A stretch of 64,000 nucleotides of DNA from Methyloglobulus sp. (GCA_013141505.1 JABFQX010000006.1:62001-126000); one strand, 5' to 3'. Counted from the stretch's first letter, positions 8,837-17,221 are shown. Made by a program: numbers and translations. Notes: a model not told the origin generated them from the sequence alone.

Positions 8837-9361
8837 ATGGATCTGTTAGATTTTGAAGCACAGGGCTTGTATTTTGAAGAGCCTGAAGTGGCTGGTGTAA
8901 AAGAGTTAATCGCAGTCGCTGCGGATAATTATGCGGCGGGTACTGCTGAGTTTCCCTTACTTCGAGCCTATTTTTTAGCACCTGATTCTTTGAACGTTTT
9001 GGTCGCATTAAACCGGTTTTACTATTACCAGCATCGTCTCGAAGATGCGCTATTGGCAACCAGCAGAGCGTTAATGGTGATTAGACCAAAAGTAGCTTTT
9101 CCTGAAAACTGGTGTGATTTAACCATAGAACATATCACGAGATCACCTGCTGAATTATTAACACAGGTCAGGTTGTACCTGTTTACCCTGAAAGCTATTG
9201 GCTTTTTAAATATGCGCTTGGGATATCTGGATATTAGTCGAGCCATTTTTGAGAAATTGATGAGCTTGGATAGCCAAGACCGTATTGGCGCAAAGGGCTT
9301 ACTCGAGTTAGTAATTAACCGCCAAGCCGAACGCATAACTCAACCAAGCGTTATAGCTTAA
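8837..9361 (+). CDS. TPR-like helical protein in the nif operon
   Basis: A 174-residue protein that starts directly after the cysE stop. Two stretches (about 45-80 and 115-150) have the Ala/Leu/Tyr spacing of tetratricopeptide repeats, for example the Asn-Arg-Phe-Tyr-Tyr helix followed by a second helix with Leu-Leu-Ala. No catalytic motif, signal peptide or membrane segment is visible. TPR folds bind other proteins, so a scaffold or chaperone role in nitrogenase assembly is plausible but inferred only from position. Confidence 0.65.
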   Translation: MDLLDFEAQGLYFEEPEVAGVKELIAVAADNYAAGTAEFPLLRAYFLAPDSLNVLVALNRFYYYQHRLEDALLATSRALMVIRPKVAFPENWCDLTIEHITRSPAELLTQVRLYLFTLKAIGFLNMRLGYLDISRAIFEKLMSLDSQDRIGAKGLLELVINRQAERITQPSVIA

Positions 9362-9388
9362 TTTAAATCATTATTAGGAGTGTTGGAT

Positions 9389-9505
9389 ATGTTTAAAAAC
9401 AAAACTGATTCATTTTCATTGTGGGCAATAATTGCTACTTTAACCTTTGTAATACTGGCTATTTATCTGTTGACTCAGGACGCGTCTTTAGTCGGACCAA
9501 TTTGA
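9389..9505 (+). CDS. 38-residue single-span membrane protein
   Basis: ATG at 9389 is preceded by TTAGGAG at 9 nt, and the frame ends at TGA 9503-9505, 16 nt before nifW. After a short charged N-terminus (MFKNKTDSF) a hydrophobic stretch of about 20 residues (Leu11 to Leu29) forms one membrane span, followed by a short tail. I do not recognise it. The good ribosome-binding site and its place between co-directional nif genes support a real small protein. Confidence 0.6.
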   Translation: MFKNKTDSFSLWAIIATLTFVILAIYLLTQDASLVGPI

Positions 9506-9521
9506 TTGCTGGAGAAAGACA

Positions 9522-9836
9522 ATGAGTTTAGAAGAAGAACTGGAAGAGCTGGAATCAGCGGAAGATTTTTTACAATACTTTCAATTGGACTATTTACCTA
9601 GCATTGTCCATGTTAACCGTCTGCATATTCTGCAACGGTTTCATGATTATTTACAGCAGGCTGCTGATGATATGCCAGAAGATGAAGCCCCGAAACGGGC
9701 GGTTTACAGTAAACTCTTAATGCGTGCGTATCAAGATTTTGTGGAGTCCGACGCCCAAACCGAAAAAGTTTTTAAAGTATTTGCCATGGGTGAACCGCAA
9801 TCCGCATTTGTTGCCCTGACTGATATTAAAACATGA
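9522..9836 (+). CDS. nifW: NifW nitrogenase stabilising protein
   Basis: A 104-residue protein with the NifW pattern: acidic EEELEELESAEDF start, then FFxYFxLxYxxxxVHVNRLHILQRF and a C-terminal QDFVESDAQTEKVFKVF. NifW acts with NifZ on late MoFe protein assembly and has been linked to oxygen protection. GGAG precedes the ATG. The stop overlaps the nifZ start by 4 nt. Confidence 0.93.
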   Translation: MSLEEELEELESAEDFLQYFQLDYLPSIVHVNRLHILQRFHDYLQQAADDMPEDEAPKRAVYSKLLMRAYQDFVESDAQTEKVFKVFAMGEPQSAFVALTDIKT

Positions 9837-10312
9837 AACCAGAGCGCTACGACGAAGGCCGTTTTGAGTATGGCGAACCGGTGCGGGTTACCCGTAATGT
9901 CCGTAATGATGGTACTTATCCAGGCATGGAAGTCGGGGAGTTGTTGATTCGTCGGGGTAGCGTCGGTAATGTCATTGAAGTGGGTACTTTCCTGCAAGAC
10001 CAAATTATTTTTACCGTACACTTCCTAAATCATGGCCGTATGGTGGGTTGTCGTCTCGAAGAATTGATTGGCGCTGAAGAACCTTGGAATCCCAGTCGCT
10101 TTGAGTTTAGGGATAAGGTGGTTTGCACCATCGATTTGGGAGTAAAAGGAAATATCCTGTTTGCCAAAGGTACGGAAGGTGAAGTATTCAAGGTGCTCAG
10201 GGAAAGTGAACAGATTCAATATCATGTGGCATTTCAGGGCAAAGTCCTGCAAGTGCCTGAACCTGCGCTTGCCCCAGCGCACCCAGAAACTTTCAAAGAG
10301 CCAGAGTTTTAA
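9833..10312 (+). CDS. nifZ: NifZ
   Basis: A 159-residue NifZ. The diagnostic VRNDGTYPG, LLIRRGSVG and FLQDQIIFTVHFLNHGR segments lie in residues 20-70, with a second related beta-rich repeat (GVKGNILFAKGTEG) at about 98-115. It is needed for formation of the second P-cluster pair in MoFe protein. ATGA overlap with nifW indicates coupled translation; nifM starts 2 nt after its stop. Confidence 0.95.
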   Translation: MKPERYDEGRFEYGEPVRVTRNVRNDGTYPGMEVGELLIRRGSVGNVIEVGTFLQDQIIFTVHFLNHGRMVGCRLEELIGAEEPWNPSRFEFRDKVVCTIDLGVKGNILFAKGTEGEVFKVLRESEQIQYHVAFQGKVLQVPEPALAPAHPETFKEPEF

Positions 10313-10314
10313 AC

Positions 10315-11187
10315 ATGACTCCATCCGCTAAAACATTTGCCCGAAATGATGGAACGGAAGCCTACAATGTACTTAGGGCTGCATTAGCCTTATTTAAAAA
10401 AGCCCCCAGTGAGCTGGCAGAAACTGAACTGACCCAAGCCCAGCGGCAGGCAGCTAATGAATATAAACTCGAAACTCGTGTGCTTAATTCCAAGGAAGCA
10501 TCAAATGTAATTATTACCGACCAAGAATTACAGCGTGCTTACCAGGAAATAAGTGGACGTTACGACGATGAAGCTCAATTCTTAAAGGATCTGGAAAAAA
10601 ACCAGCTCGATGAAGCCGCATTGCGTGCGGCACTTTATCGTCAGTGCCGGGTTAATACGGTGCTGGATCTTATCGCCAGCCGCGCACCCAAGATCAGCGA
10701 TGTCGAAATCGGTATTTATTTCCACTTGCATCCAGAGCAGTTCCGTTTGCCTGAGCGGCGTGAAGCAAGCCATATCCTGATTAGCATAAATCCTGATTAC
10801 CCCGAAAACACGGCAGAAATGGCGCTTAGCCGCGCCCAAGAAATCACAGATAGACTACGCAAAAAACCTTACAAATTTGCTGATCTGGCATTGAAGCATT
10901 CGGAATGCCCAACCGCGTTGCAAGGCGGTGTGCTCGGAAAATTTCCACGCGGCAAACTTTATCCAGAATTGGATGAGGTGCTATTCAAGTTGAAGCCGGG
11001 TGAAATTAGCGATCCCGTTAAATCAGAAATCGGCTTCCATGTCTTGTTATGTATGAGCATCCAAAAGGCCGAGAATCTTTCCTTGGCTAAAGCAACACCC
11101 AAAATTCGACAATTGATGACTGAACGCGCTAGACGAATCTGTCAACGCGCCTGGGTTGCCAATTTACCTGCACTTGAACTGGAGTAA
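10315..11187 (+). CDS. nifM: NifM peptidyl-prolyl isomerase
   Basis: A 290-residue SurA-like protein without a signal peptide. Residues 1-135 are helical chaperone-like sequence; residues 148-245 form a parvulin (rotamase) domain with REASHILISI, FADLALKHSECPTALQGG and PVKSEIGFHVLL motifs. NifM matures and stabilises NifH in the cytoplasm. It sits between nifZ and clpX as in A. vinelandii. Confidence 0.93.
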   Translation: MTPSAKTFARNDGTEAYNVLRAALALFKKAPSELAETELTQAQRQAANEYKLETRVLNSKEASNVIITDQELQRAYQEISGRYDDEAQFLKDLEKNQLDEAALRAALYRQCRVNTVLDLIASRAPKISDVEIGIYFHLHPEQFRLPERREASHILISINPDYPENTAEMALSRAQEITDRLRKKPYKFADLALKHSECPTALQGGVLGKFPRGKLYPELDEVLFKLKPGEISDPVKSEIGFHVLLCMSIQKAENLSLAKATPKIRQLMTERARRICQRAWVANLPALELE

Positions 11188-11193
11188 GCCATC

Positions 11194-12474
11194 ATGAGTG
11201 ATAAAGAAATAAAGCACTGTTCCTTTTGCGGGATTGCCCAATCCGCTTCAGTGCCTTTAATTGCAGGGTCTGAGGGCTTTATTTGTGGGGCTTGTGTGTC
11301 ATTGGCAAATCAAGTGGTCAGTAACTGGAGCCGAAAAAAAGAGCTTTCCGAAATGCAAGGTGCATTACCCATCCCAGCGAAGATAAAAGAGCATCTTGAC
11401 CAGTATGTTATCGGCCAACATTTGGCGAAAGAAATATTGTCTGTCGCAGTCTATAACCACTACAAACGGCTCAAACATGAAAGCGGCGATGCTGGCTTGG
11501 GCGAATTCGATAAGGATGTGGAAATTGGCAAATCGAATATCCTGCTCATCGGGCCATCGGGAACAGGAAAAACTTTACTGGCTAGCACGTTGGCAAAAAT
11601 CGTCGGTGTGCCTTTTGTGGTCGCAGATGCGACGACACTGACGCAAGCTGGTTATGTCGGCGACGATGTTGAAAATATTCTGGTTCGGCTCCTGGATGTC
11701 GCGGAAGGTAATTTGGCAAATGCCGAATGGGGCATTGTTTATATCGATGAAATCGACAAAATTGCCCGTAGCCCAGAGCAACAAACTGGGACTCGAGACG
11801 TATCCGGCGAAGGCGTACAACAGGCTTTATTGAGACTGGTCGAAGGCTCGCACGTTAAGATTTCCGTTAAAGGCCAGCGTAATAAAGATGGAGAATCCAC
11901 TATCGATACCCGCAATATTTTGTTTATTGCAGGTGGCTCATTCCCAGGTTTAGAAAAACATGTCGAAAAACGTTTGATGCCAACTAATTCTGCAATCGGT
12001 TTTCATGCGGAAATGAACAAGCAGGGAGACAAACCTGCCCTGGAAGACATGCTTAATGCTACCCAGCCCAGCGATCTCCGCAAGTTTGGGTTAATCCCGG
12101 AATTTATTGGGCGCTTTCCCATCCTCGCACCATTGGAACCGCTGGATGTAGACGCATTAATCCGAGTATTAACCGAACCAAAAAACGCATTAGTGCGACA
12201 ATACCAACAACTGTTTGCCTATGAAGGTGTTGAACTGAAGTTTGAGCAAGATGCCCTGGTCGAAATTGCCAAAAAAGCCATCGAACGCGAAACAGGGGCC
12301 CGGGGGTTGCGTAGCATTATGGAACACATCTTACGAAAAACCATGTTTGATATTCCATCTTACGATGACATTGAAGAGTGCATTATTGATGTTGATGTGG
12401 TTAAGGGTGTAGGGGAAGTCAAGTTAATCAGGAAAACTGAAGCTAAAATCAGGCAACAGGCTGGGCAACAGTAG
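11194..12474 (+). CDS. clpX: Nif-linked ClpX (ClpX2-like) unfoldase
   Basis: A 426-residue AAA+ protein. The N-terminal zinc domain has Cys9, Cys12, Cys31 and Cys34; Walker A is GPSGTGKT near 115-122 and Walker B is [11 protein letters not shown]. The IGF tripeptide (AIGFHAE) that docks ClpX on ClpP is present, so it can probably feed ClpP. It is a second clpX copy placed after nifM, like clpX2 of A. vinelandii, which turns over NifB and NifEN. The first ATP domain lacks nothing obvious. Confidence 0.93.
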   Translation: MSDKEIKHCSFCGIAQSASVPLIAGSEGFICGACVSLANQVVSNWSRKKELSEMQGALPIPAKIKEHLDQYVIGQHLAKEILSVAVYNHYKRLKHESGDAGLGEFDKDVEIGKSNILLIGPSGTGKTLLASTLAKIVGVPFVVADATTLTQAGYVGDDVENILVRLLDVAEGNLANAEWGIVYIDEIDKIARSPEQQTGTRDVSGEGVQQALLRLVEGSHVKISVKGQRNKDGESTIDTRNILFIAGGSFPGLEKHVEKRLMPTNSAIGFHAEMNKQGDKPALEDMLNATQPSDLRKFGLIPEFIGRFPILAPLEPLDVDALIRVLTEPKNALVRQYQQLFAYEGVELKFEQDALVEIAKKAIERETGARGLRSIMEHILRKTMFDIPSYDDIEECIIDVDVVKGVGEVKLIRKTEAKIRQQAGQQ

Positions 12475-12527
12475 CAATCCATAGCCTTTCTAGGAGCTTG
12501 GAAGGCTTAATAACAAACGAGAGACTT

Positions 12528-13142
12528 ATGAAAACAGAAGACAAGATCCGCAAGCAACTGGAAGACAATCCGATCATTCTCTATATGAAAGGCATACCGG
12601 CTAATCCGCAATGTGGTTTTTCAGGTAAAACAGTCGGGATTCTAGATGCAACAAATATCCCTTACGCGTATGTGAATGTACTGGAAGCGCCGTTTATCCG
12701 CGAAAAATTGCCAAGCATTTCGCATTGGCCAACCTATCCACAATTGTTTGTAAATGGTGAATTGGTCGGTGGCTGCGATATTGTCGAAGAGATGTCCATT
12801 AATGGTACTTTATTTCCCTTATTACAAACTGGCATCCCGAAACAAAGCTTAACCGAAAACGACGCACTGAGTACTCATGATGTGGAGCAATTGGTTAAGA
12901 AAGGTATTAGTGATGCCGATGTGCTTATTGACGGTGAAGGCTGTGATTTATTGATAACAGTTGTCAGCACTCAATTTAGCGATTTAACCCTGATTAAAAA
13001 ACAGCAACTGGTTATGGCAACGTTAAAAGATCCGTTAGCATCAGGTAAACTTCATGCGGTTAGCGTGAAAGCTTATACGCCCGACGAATGGCAAGCTTTG
13101 CAGGTGAACAAGCCTAGCGGATTGCTACAAATACAACTTTAG
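12528..13142 (+). CDS. Monothiol glutaredoxin-BolA fusion protein
   Basis: A 204-residue fusion. Residues 1-105 are a monothiol glutaredoxin of the Grx4/Grx5 class with active site CGFS (Cys29-Ser32), WPTYPQLFVNGELVGG and GGCDIVEEM. Residues ~118-200 are a BolA domain of the IbaG/YrbA type (DGEGCDLLITVVS, then LHAVSVKAYTPDEW). Grx4 and BolA normally meet as separate proteins and share a 2Fe-2S cluster; here they are one chain. A grx5-nif gene is known from the Azotobacter minor nif cluster. Start 12528 (ATG after GAGAG) is preferred over a TTG at 12498. Confidence 0.92.
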   Translation: MKTEDKIRKQLEDNPIILYMKGIPANPQCGFSGKTVGILDATNIPYAYVNVLEAPFIREKLPSISHWPTYPQLFVNGELVGGCDIVEEMSINGTLFPLLQTGIPKQSLTENDALSTHDVEQLVKKGISDADVLIDGEGCDLLITVVSTQFSDLTLIKKQQLVMATLKDPLASGKLHAVSVKAYTPDEWQALQVNKPSGLLQIQL

Positions 13143-13177
13143 ATTATACAAAATTGGTAACTGTATTCAGGGTGTTT

Positions 13178-13258
13178 TGTCATCCGAGCAAAGCGAGTAA
13201 TCTTGGGCATTTATTTATGCTTTAACGCTTAAGATTTCTCCCTGCGGTCGAAATGACA
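13178..13258. repeat. Dispersed palindromic repeat, copy 1
   Basis: Begins TGTCATCCGAGC and ends GGTCGAAATGACA, with AATCTT/AAGATT inside each arm, forming an imperfect hairpin of about 28 bp per arm. A longer relative lies at 35698-35827. It sits between the Grx-BolA gene and nifF. Confidence 0.75.
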
Positions 13259-13360
13259 CCGTAATCTTATAGACTTGCGAGATAAAGCGGAATAGTTACA
13301 AAAATGGTATATATAATGTTTCTGTTAATTTCATCCCTGTAATTAAACAGCGAGGCGGTT

Positions 13361-13888
13361 ATGGCTAACGTAGGCATTTTTTTCGGCACGGATACCGGCA
13401 ATACGCGTCGTATCGCAAAAGATATTGCCGTTGCCTTGACCTCAGCTGTTGCCGCAAAACCCGTAAATATCCGAAATTCCACAGTTGAAGACTTGATGAA
13501 GTTCGACACCTTGATTTTGGGTTCACCGACCTATGGCGAAGGCCAGTTACCAGGGTTATCTACCGGTAATGCGACAGAGAGCTGGGAAGAGTTTTTGCCG
13601 AAACTGGATGGGCAGGATTTTAGTGGTAAGAAGGTGGCGATCTATGGCCTGGGTAACCAAAAAGGTTATCCGGGTGAATTTGTCGATGCCATGTACTACT
13701 TATATGATCGGTTTAAGCAATGTGGCGCGACCATAATTGGCGCATGGGAGACTGAAGGTTATAAGTTTCAGGCTTCTAAAGCAGTCATTGATAACCGATT
13801 TGTCGGCTTGGCATTGGATCAGGAAAACCAAAAAGACCTTACGCCGAAAAGATTGGAAACCTGGCTGAAAATATTGGCGACAGCTTAG
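13361..13888 (+). CDS. nifF: NifF flavodoxin
   Basis: A 175-residue long-chain flavodoxin. The FMN phosphate loop is GTDTGNTRR near the N-terminus, followed by GSPTYGEGQLPG and YGLGNQKGYPGEF around the isoalloxazine. It donates electrons to the nitrogenase Fe protein. GAGGCGG precedes the ATG. Flavodoxins also serve other pathways, but the location in a nif block favours NifF. No clear sigma-54 promoter was found in the 218 bp upstream. Confidence 0.92.
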   Translation: MANVGIFFGTDTGNTRRIAKDIAVALTSAVAAKPVNIRNSTVEDLMKFDTLILGSPTYGEGQLPGLSTGNATESWEEFLPKLDGQDFSGKKVAIYGLGNQKGYPGEFVDAMYYLYDRFKQCGATIIGAWETEGYKFQASKAVIDNRFVGLALDQENQKDLTPKRLETWLKILATA

Positions 13889-13918
13889 GATTGATGTTTA
13901 CTGTCGAATGGATTAGCT

Positions 13919-14284
13919 ATGGCAAACGACAAATACAAACCGGTTTGCACTTTTGATGAACTGCGGGGTGTCAGTTATTTAACCCGTAACATTCAATTTA
14001 AGAAGCAGCCAACCTCTGCCATTTTGTTTGTGTTTGAAGGCATTCCCTATGCTTATGTCAATCATTGCATGCACATGCACCGCCCGCTTAACTGCGAACA
14101 GGATGCAATCTTTGATGAAACCGGTAAATATCTGCGTTGCTCCATGCACGGCTTTATCTTCGACCCTAAAACCGGCGAATGCCAAAGCCCTGTGTGTTTA
14201 GGGCAACGTTTGCAAGTGCTGCGTTTGGAATCTATTGAGGGCATGCTTTTCTTTGCCGAAAAGCATCTGACGCTGGTCGATTAA
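13919..14284 (+). CDS. Rieske-type 2Fe-2S ferredoxin
   Basis: A 121-residue soluble Rieske protein. Ligands are Cys-Met-His in HCMHMHRPL and Cys-Ser-Met-His in RCSMHGF, the C-x-H/C-x2-H pattern. No membrane anchor is present. Rieske ferredoxins pass single electrons to or from oxygenases and other redox partners. It lies 30 nt after nifF and 12 nt before the RseC-like gene, so a role in low-potential electron flow to nitrogenase or in redox sensing is inferred. Confidence 0.85.
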   Translation: MANDKYKPVCTFDELRGVSYLTRNIQFKKQPTSAILFVFEGIPYAYVNHCMHMHRPLNCEQDAIFDETGKYLRCSMHGFIFDPKTGECQSPVCLGQRLQVLRLESIEGMLFFAEKHLTLVD

Positions 14285-14296
14285 AGGGGCATTCCG

Positions 14297-14752
14297 ATGA
14301 TTGAAGAATTAGCGGTCGTGGTGAAAATAGAAAATTATCAAGTCTGGGTTGAGGGTGGACAAAACAGCGCCTGTGGTGGCTGCCTACAAAAAGCGTCGTG
14401 TACAACAAACGCACTCGGTAGTGTGTTAAAGAAAAAATCAGTCCGGGTAGATAGTGATATTGAATTAAAAATTGGCGATAACGTTATGGTCGCTATTGAT
14501 GAAGCTGTATTGTTGCAAGCGTCCTTATTGTTATATTTGTTGCCGTTAATCGCCCTTTTTACCGGTGCTGGGCTTGCAGACTGGCTCTTGGCAGATAACA
14601 TCCGGTATGCAGATTTATGGATTGCTGCCAGTGCCTTATCGGGGTTTTTACTATGCTTATGGTTGATCAACAAAGCGCAAAACTTAATGATACTGGGTTA
14701 TTACGCTCGTCCCACCGTCGTAAAGAAAATATCGCCTTGCATGGCAGAATGA
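14297..14752 (+). CDS. RseC/MucC-family membrane protein
   Basis: A 151-residue protein with an N-terminal cytoplasmic domain holding a Cys cluster (CGGCLQKASC near 26-35) and two hydrophobic spans (about 76-96 and 103-122), the layout of RseC. RseC works with the Rnf/Rsx complex in reducing the SoxR iron-sulfur centre in E. coli. Rnf genes lie nearby on the other strand, so a link to Rnf function is likely. Stop overlaps the next gene by 4 nt (ATGA). Confidence 0.8.
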   Translation: MIEELAVVVKIENYQVWVEGGQNSACGGCLQKASCTTNALGSVLKKKSVRVDSDIELKIGDNVMVAIDEAVLLQASLLLYLLPLIALFTGAGLADWLLADNIRYADLWIAASALSGFLLCLWLINKAQNLMILGYYARPTVVKKISPCMAE

Positions 14753-15048
14753 ATGTTTGGGCAATTGATAAAGACGTACCGCTTAAACTGCTGTTATTGG
14801 AGTTGGTGCATTGTTACGGTGAGAATACCCTAGCATTAAACGCCCAAGAACAACATTATCAGGCTGTTGAAATTAGCGTCATGGACAACCCTAACCTTGC
14901 GGCTTATATATTCACTTTCGGCCAAAATGCAGGGCGTTACGGCATAGACCTGAAATATCCCATTGCTGCCCATAATATTGTCGGTGGCAATGAAGACCTC
15001 AGTTTAGATCAAACCCTTGAAATAATTGCCACCCACCTATTTTCTTAA
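14749..15048 (+). CDS. Unknown 99-residue nif-block protein
   Basis: The start at 14749 uses the ATGA overlap with the RseC-like stop, giving 99 residues; the frame is open upstream but would overlap that gene. The sequence is a small alpha/beta type (KLLLLELVHCYG, then YIFTFGQNAGRYGIDLKYP) with no known catalytic motif that I recognise. Translational coupling and position imply a role with its redox neighbours. No signal peptide or membrane span. Confidence 0.6.
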   Translation: MNVWAIDKDVPLKLLLLELVHCYGENTLALNAQEQHYQAVEISVMDNPNLAAYIFTFGQNAGRYGIDLKYPIAAHNIVGGNEDLSLDQTLEIIATHLFS

Positions 15049-15057
15049 ACTTTAAGT

Positions 15058-15354
15058 ATGCAGCCAGAGCAACCTACAGAATGCCGTTACTTCGTCAGTT
15101 ATACGGGCATTAAACTTCCGCTAAAGCTGGTCAATGAAATTTCAGAAGTCGGTTTACTTAACCGGAATACCTATTACCGGGGTTATTTTGATAATCAGGA
15201 CAGGTTGCTGCTGTGCCAGAAAATCGTTTACGGTGAAGTTGAATCTGAACACCAATATGAATATTACGCTAACGGTGCATTAAAGGACGCGAAGATAACA
15301 GAGGATGATGAAGTGCGTAAGGTTAATTTTAATGAGTTGGGTGAGATGGTGTGA
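15058..15354 (+). CDS. Unknown 98-residue nif-block protein
   Basis: Starts 9 nt after the previous stop and closes the plus-strand nif block. The sequence has CRYFVSYTGIKLPLKL near the start and alternating beta-like segments (YYRGYFDNQDRLL, EHQYEYYANGAL) that resemble a short antitoxin- or MORN-like beta sheet, but no family is certain. It faces the minus-strand gene at 15371 in a convergent arrangement. Confidence 0.6.
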   Translation: MQPEQPTECRYFVSYTGIKLPLKLVNEISEVGLLNRNTYYRGYFDNQDRLLLCQKIVYGEVESEHQYEYYANGALKDAKITEDDEVRKVNFNELGEMV

Positions 15355-15370
15355 CTAAATAAGCGCCATG

Positions 15371-15739
15371 TTATGCATAGATTACTTTGTTTCCATCTAA
15401 CCTGAGAAAACCTGCTTTTTCGAGTTTTGATATTAGTTTTTCGACATCACCATTATCGATTCCACCTTGAAATTGAAACATAGCACCTATAAAGTTTGAA
15501 AGTGCTTGTTTTTTCGAAGGTTTTGATTTGGATAGACGTTCTTTCACATATTCCAGTAATTCGGTATCAGTTAAGTTTGTTGGTTGAGCGCTGCGTGACG
15601 ACTCTTGTTCTGCCGACCTATTTTGTGGATTTAGTGTTTCGTCTTCTTTAATTGCGGCTTGGATCAAATACTGAGCCAACTTCATCTTTTCACGGTAAGT
15701 CAGATTATCACAAGCAAGCCTTATAACTTCGTAGCTCAT
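15371..15739 (-). CDS. Unknown 122-residue protein downstream of bfr
   Basis: The start at 15739 is chosen because AGGGA lies just upstream on this strand; the frame can be extended by 12 residues without a better site. The product has a helical N-terminus (residues 1-35), a polar Ser/Gln-rich linker (about 35-65) and a C-terminal winged-helix-like part (LSNFIGAMFQFQGGI, then KLEKAGFLRLDGNKV). It might be a small DNA- or protein-binding factor; no function is claimed. It lies 328 bp downstream of bfr. Confidence 0.5.
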   Translation of the reverse strand: MSYEVIRLACDNLTYREKMKLAQYLIQAAIKEDETLNPQNRSAEQESSRSAQPTNLTDTELLEYVKERLSKSKPSKKQALSNFIGAMFQFQGGIDNGDVEKLISKLEKAGFLRLDGNKVIYA

Positions 15740-15970
15740 CAATATATTTCCCTGTAAAAATAGCGGCGACTGCATAACGTTGTATATACGACATAGAATG
15801 TATTGTAAAAAATATGATTTGTCGTATAGCCCTCATAACCGCCGCCAGTTGTTGATTATTAAAAGGATTATAGATTATATAGATCTTAACGGACAAACAA
15901 ATGTGACACTACTACATTCCTAACAAGGTTTGATATAGTCCGTTTGATTGTGATACAGAATGAAACAGTC

Positions 15971-16040
15971 TATAGGATGTGCCGAGGAACGAGGCGCATC
16001 GTTCGCGACAGATGCGCTTCACTCTTCAGCACATCCTATA
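15971..16040. repeat. Long imperfect hairpin repeat
   Basis: Arms of 30 bp, 15971-16000 (TATAGGATGTGCCGAGG...) and 16011-16040 (...TTCAGCACATCCTATA), pair with about six mismatches around a 10-base loop. It occupies the middle of the 328-bp space between the unknown gene at 15739 and the bfr stop at 16068. It looks like a REP-type element and could also end bfr transcription. No gene is seen in this space. Confidence 0.65.
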
Positions 16041-16067
16041 AGTCTCAATATGGTAAGGATTGTTTTT

Positions 16068-16532
16068 TTACATCTGCGATTGCAGATAATTATGAATCCC
16101 GACTTTTTCAATCAATTCAAGCTGGGTTTCTAGCCAATCGATATGCTCTTCTTCAGAATCCAGGATATGGGTAAATAATTCACGGGTGACGAAATCGCTG
16201 ATTGTCTCGCAATAGGCAATGGCTTCTTTGAGCAATGGCACGGCAAGGTACTCAAGTTTTAAATCACACTGGAGCATTTCCAGCGGATTTTCCCCTATCA
16301 TCACTTTGCCGATATTTTGCAGATTGGGCAGGCCTTCAAGGAAAAGTATGCGTTCGATGAGCGTGTCCGCATGCTTCATCTCGTCAATCGACTCGTGATA
16401 CTCCTTTTCATTCAGCTTATGGAAACCCCAGTTTTTGTACATTCTGGCGTGGAGAAAATACTGGTTGATCGCAGTGAGTTCGTTTTCCAGCGCTTTATTA
16501 AGGTATTCAATGACTTTGGTATCGCCTTTCAT
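16068..16532 (-). CDS. bfr: Bacterioferritin
   Basis: A 154-residue Bfr that stores iron in a 24-mer. All ferroxidase ligands are in place: Glu18, Glu51, His54, Glu94, Glu127 and His130, with Tyr25, and Met52 for the inter-subunit haem. It lies downstream of bfd and the rnf operon on the same strand, which suggests iron supply for, or recovery from, the iron-rich nitrogenase system. Confidence 0.97.
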   Translation of the reverse strand: MKGDTKVIEYLNKALENELTAINQYFLHARMYKNWGFHKLNEKEYHESIDEMKHADTLIERILFLEGLPNLQNIGKVMIGENPLEMLQCDLKLEYLAVPLLKEAIAYCETISDFVTRELFTHILDSEEEHIDWLETQLELIEKVGIHNYLQSQM

Positions 16533-16607
16533 AGTAGTTACTCTTAGTTAAGGGTTAATAAATCGAAATTGGAGCAACGTGTTAGTGCTATACGTCGACA
16601 TGCTAAA

Positions 16608-16925
16608 TCAGTTTGATACACAGCTTAAAGGAAAACACGAATGTGGCGATGTGTCCATGAGATTCAATTGTTTCTCGCTGTATTGAGTCTGTTTATGATC
16701 AAACAAGTTATTTAAAGGTAAATCATCGGGCTGATGGCTTGGGCAAGATGGTTCTTGAATGGAAATCAACTTTTGCTCAAGCAAAGCGTTAACTTCTTGA
16801 TTACATTTTCCGCAATCTTTGCCTAAGCCGAAACAATGTGTCAGTTTCTTGCGTGTACACATGCCCTGCTCAATAGCAGTCCTTATCTGCGAGTCGGTGA
16901 CAGCTTTACAAACGCATATGTACAT
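16608..16925 (-). CDS. bfd: Bacterioferritin-associated ferredoxin with C-terminal extension
   Basis: Residues 1-55 are a BFD-type 2Fe-2S domain with Cys4, Cys6, Cys38 and Cys41. Bfd reduces the Bfr haem to release stored iron. The protein is 105 residues, about 40 longer than usual Bfd; the polar tail includes further Cys and Pro residues and no known motif. It starts 35 nt after rnfH and precedes bfr by 75 nt, so it is probably cotranscribed with rnf. Confidence 0.9.
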   Translation of the reverse strand: MYICVCKAVTDSQIRTAIEQGMCTRKKLTHCFGLGKDCGKCNQEVNALLEQKLISIQEPSCPSHQPDDLPLNNLFDHKQTQYSEKQLNLMDTSPHSCFPLSCVSN

Positions 16926-16960
16926 CTTGACCTTTATATAATTAATGTAAGAGAAAATTC

Positions 16961-17221
16961 TTAACGTCTTCGTCGTTGTACGGTTTGCGGATCGACCGTT
17001 ATTTGGCGATAAATTTCTACTCTGTCACCATCCTTAACCGGGGTGTCCAGTGCTGCTATTTTCCCGAAGATTCCGACTTTCTGGCTGGTAAGGTTGATTT
17101 CAGGATATAACTTTAGTAGCCCGGACAAATTAATGGTTTCTTCAATGGTACAGTGATCGGGTACTTCCAGGCGCATCCATAATTGTCTATCGCTTTCTCC
17201 GTAACAAACTCCGACGTTCAT
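16961..17221 (-). CDS. rnfH: RnfH
   Basis: An 86-residue protein of the RnfH/ubiquitin-like fold, with VCYGESDRQ near the start and KVGIFGKIAALDTPVKDGDRVEIYRQI in the middle, the usual family pattern. The C-terminus is Arg-rich. It follows rnfE by 14 nt. Its biochemical role is not settled; in Azotobacter it belongs to the rnf1 operon. Confidence 0.9.
   Translation of the reverse strand: MNVGVCYGESDRQLWMRLEVPDHCTIEETINLSGLLKLYPEINLTSQKVGIFGKIAALDTPVKDGDRVEIYRQITVDPQTVQRRRR

Noticed and set aside
13290-13330. Possible sigma-54 promoter before nifF (ATGGTATATATAATGTTT)
   Set aside because: A GG is present but no GC at 10 bp, so the -12 element fails.
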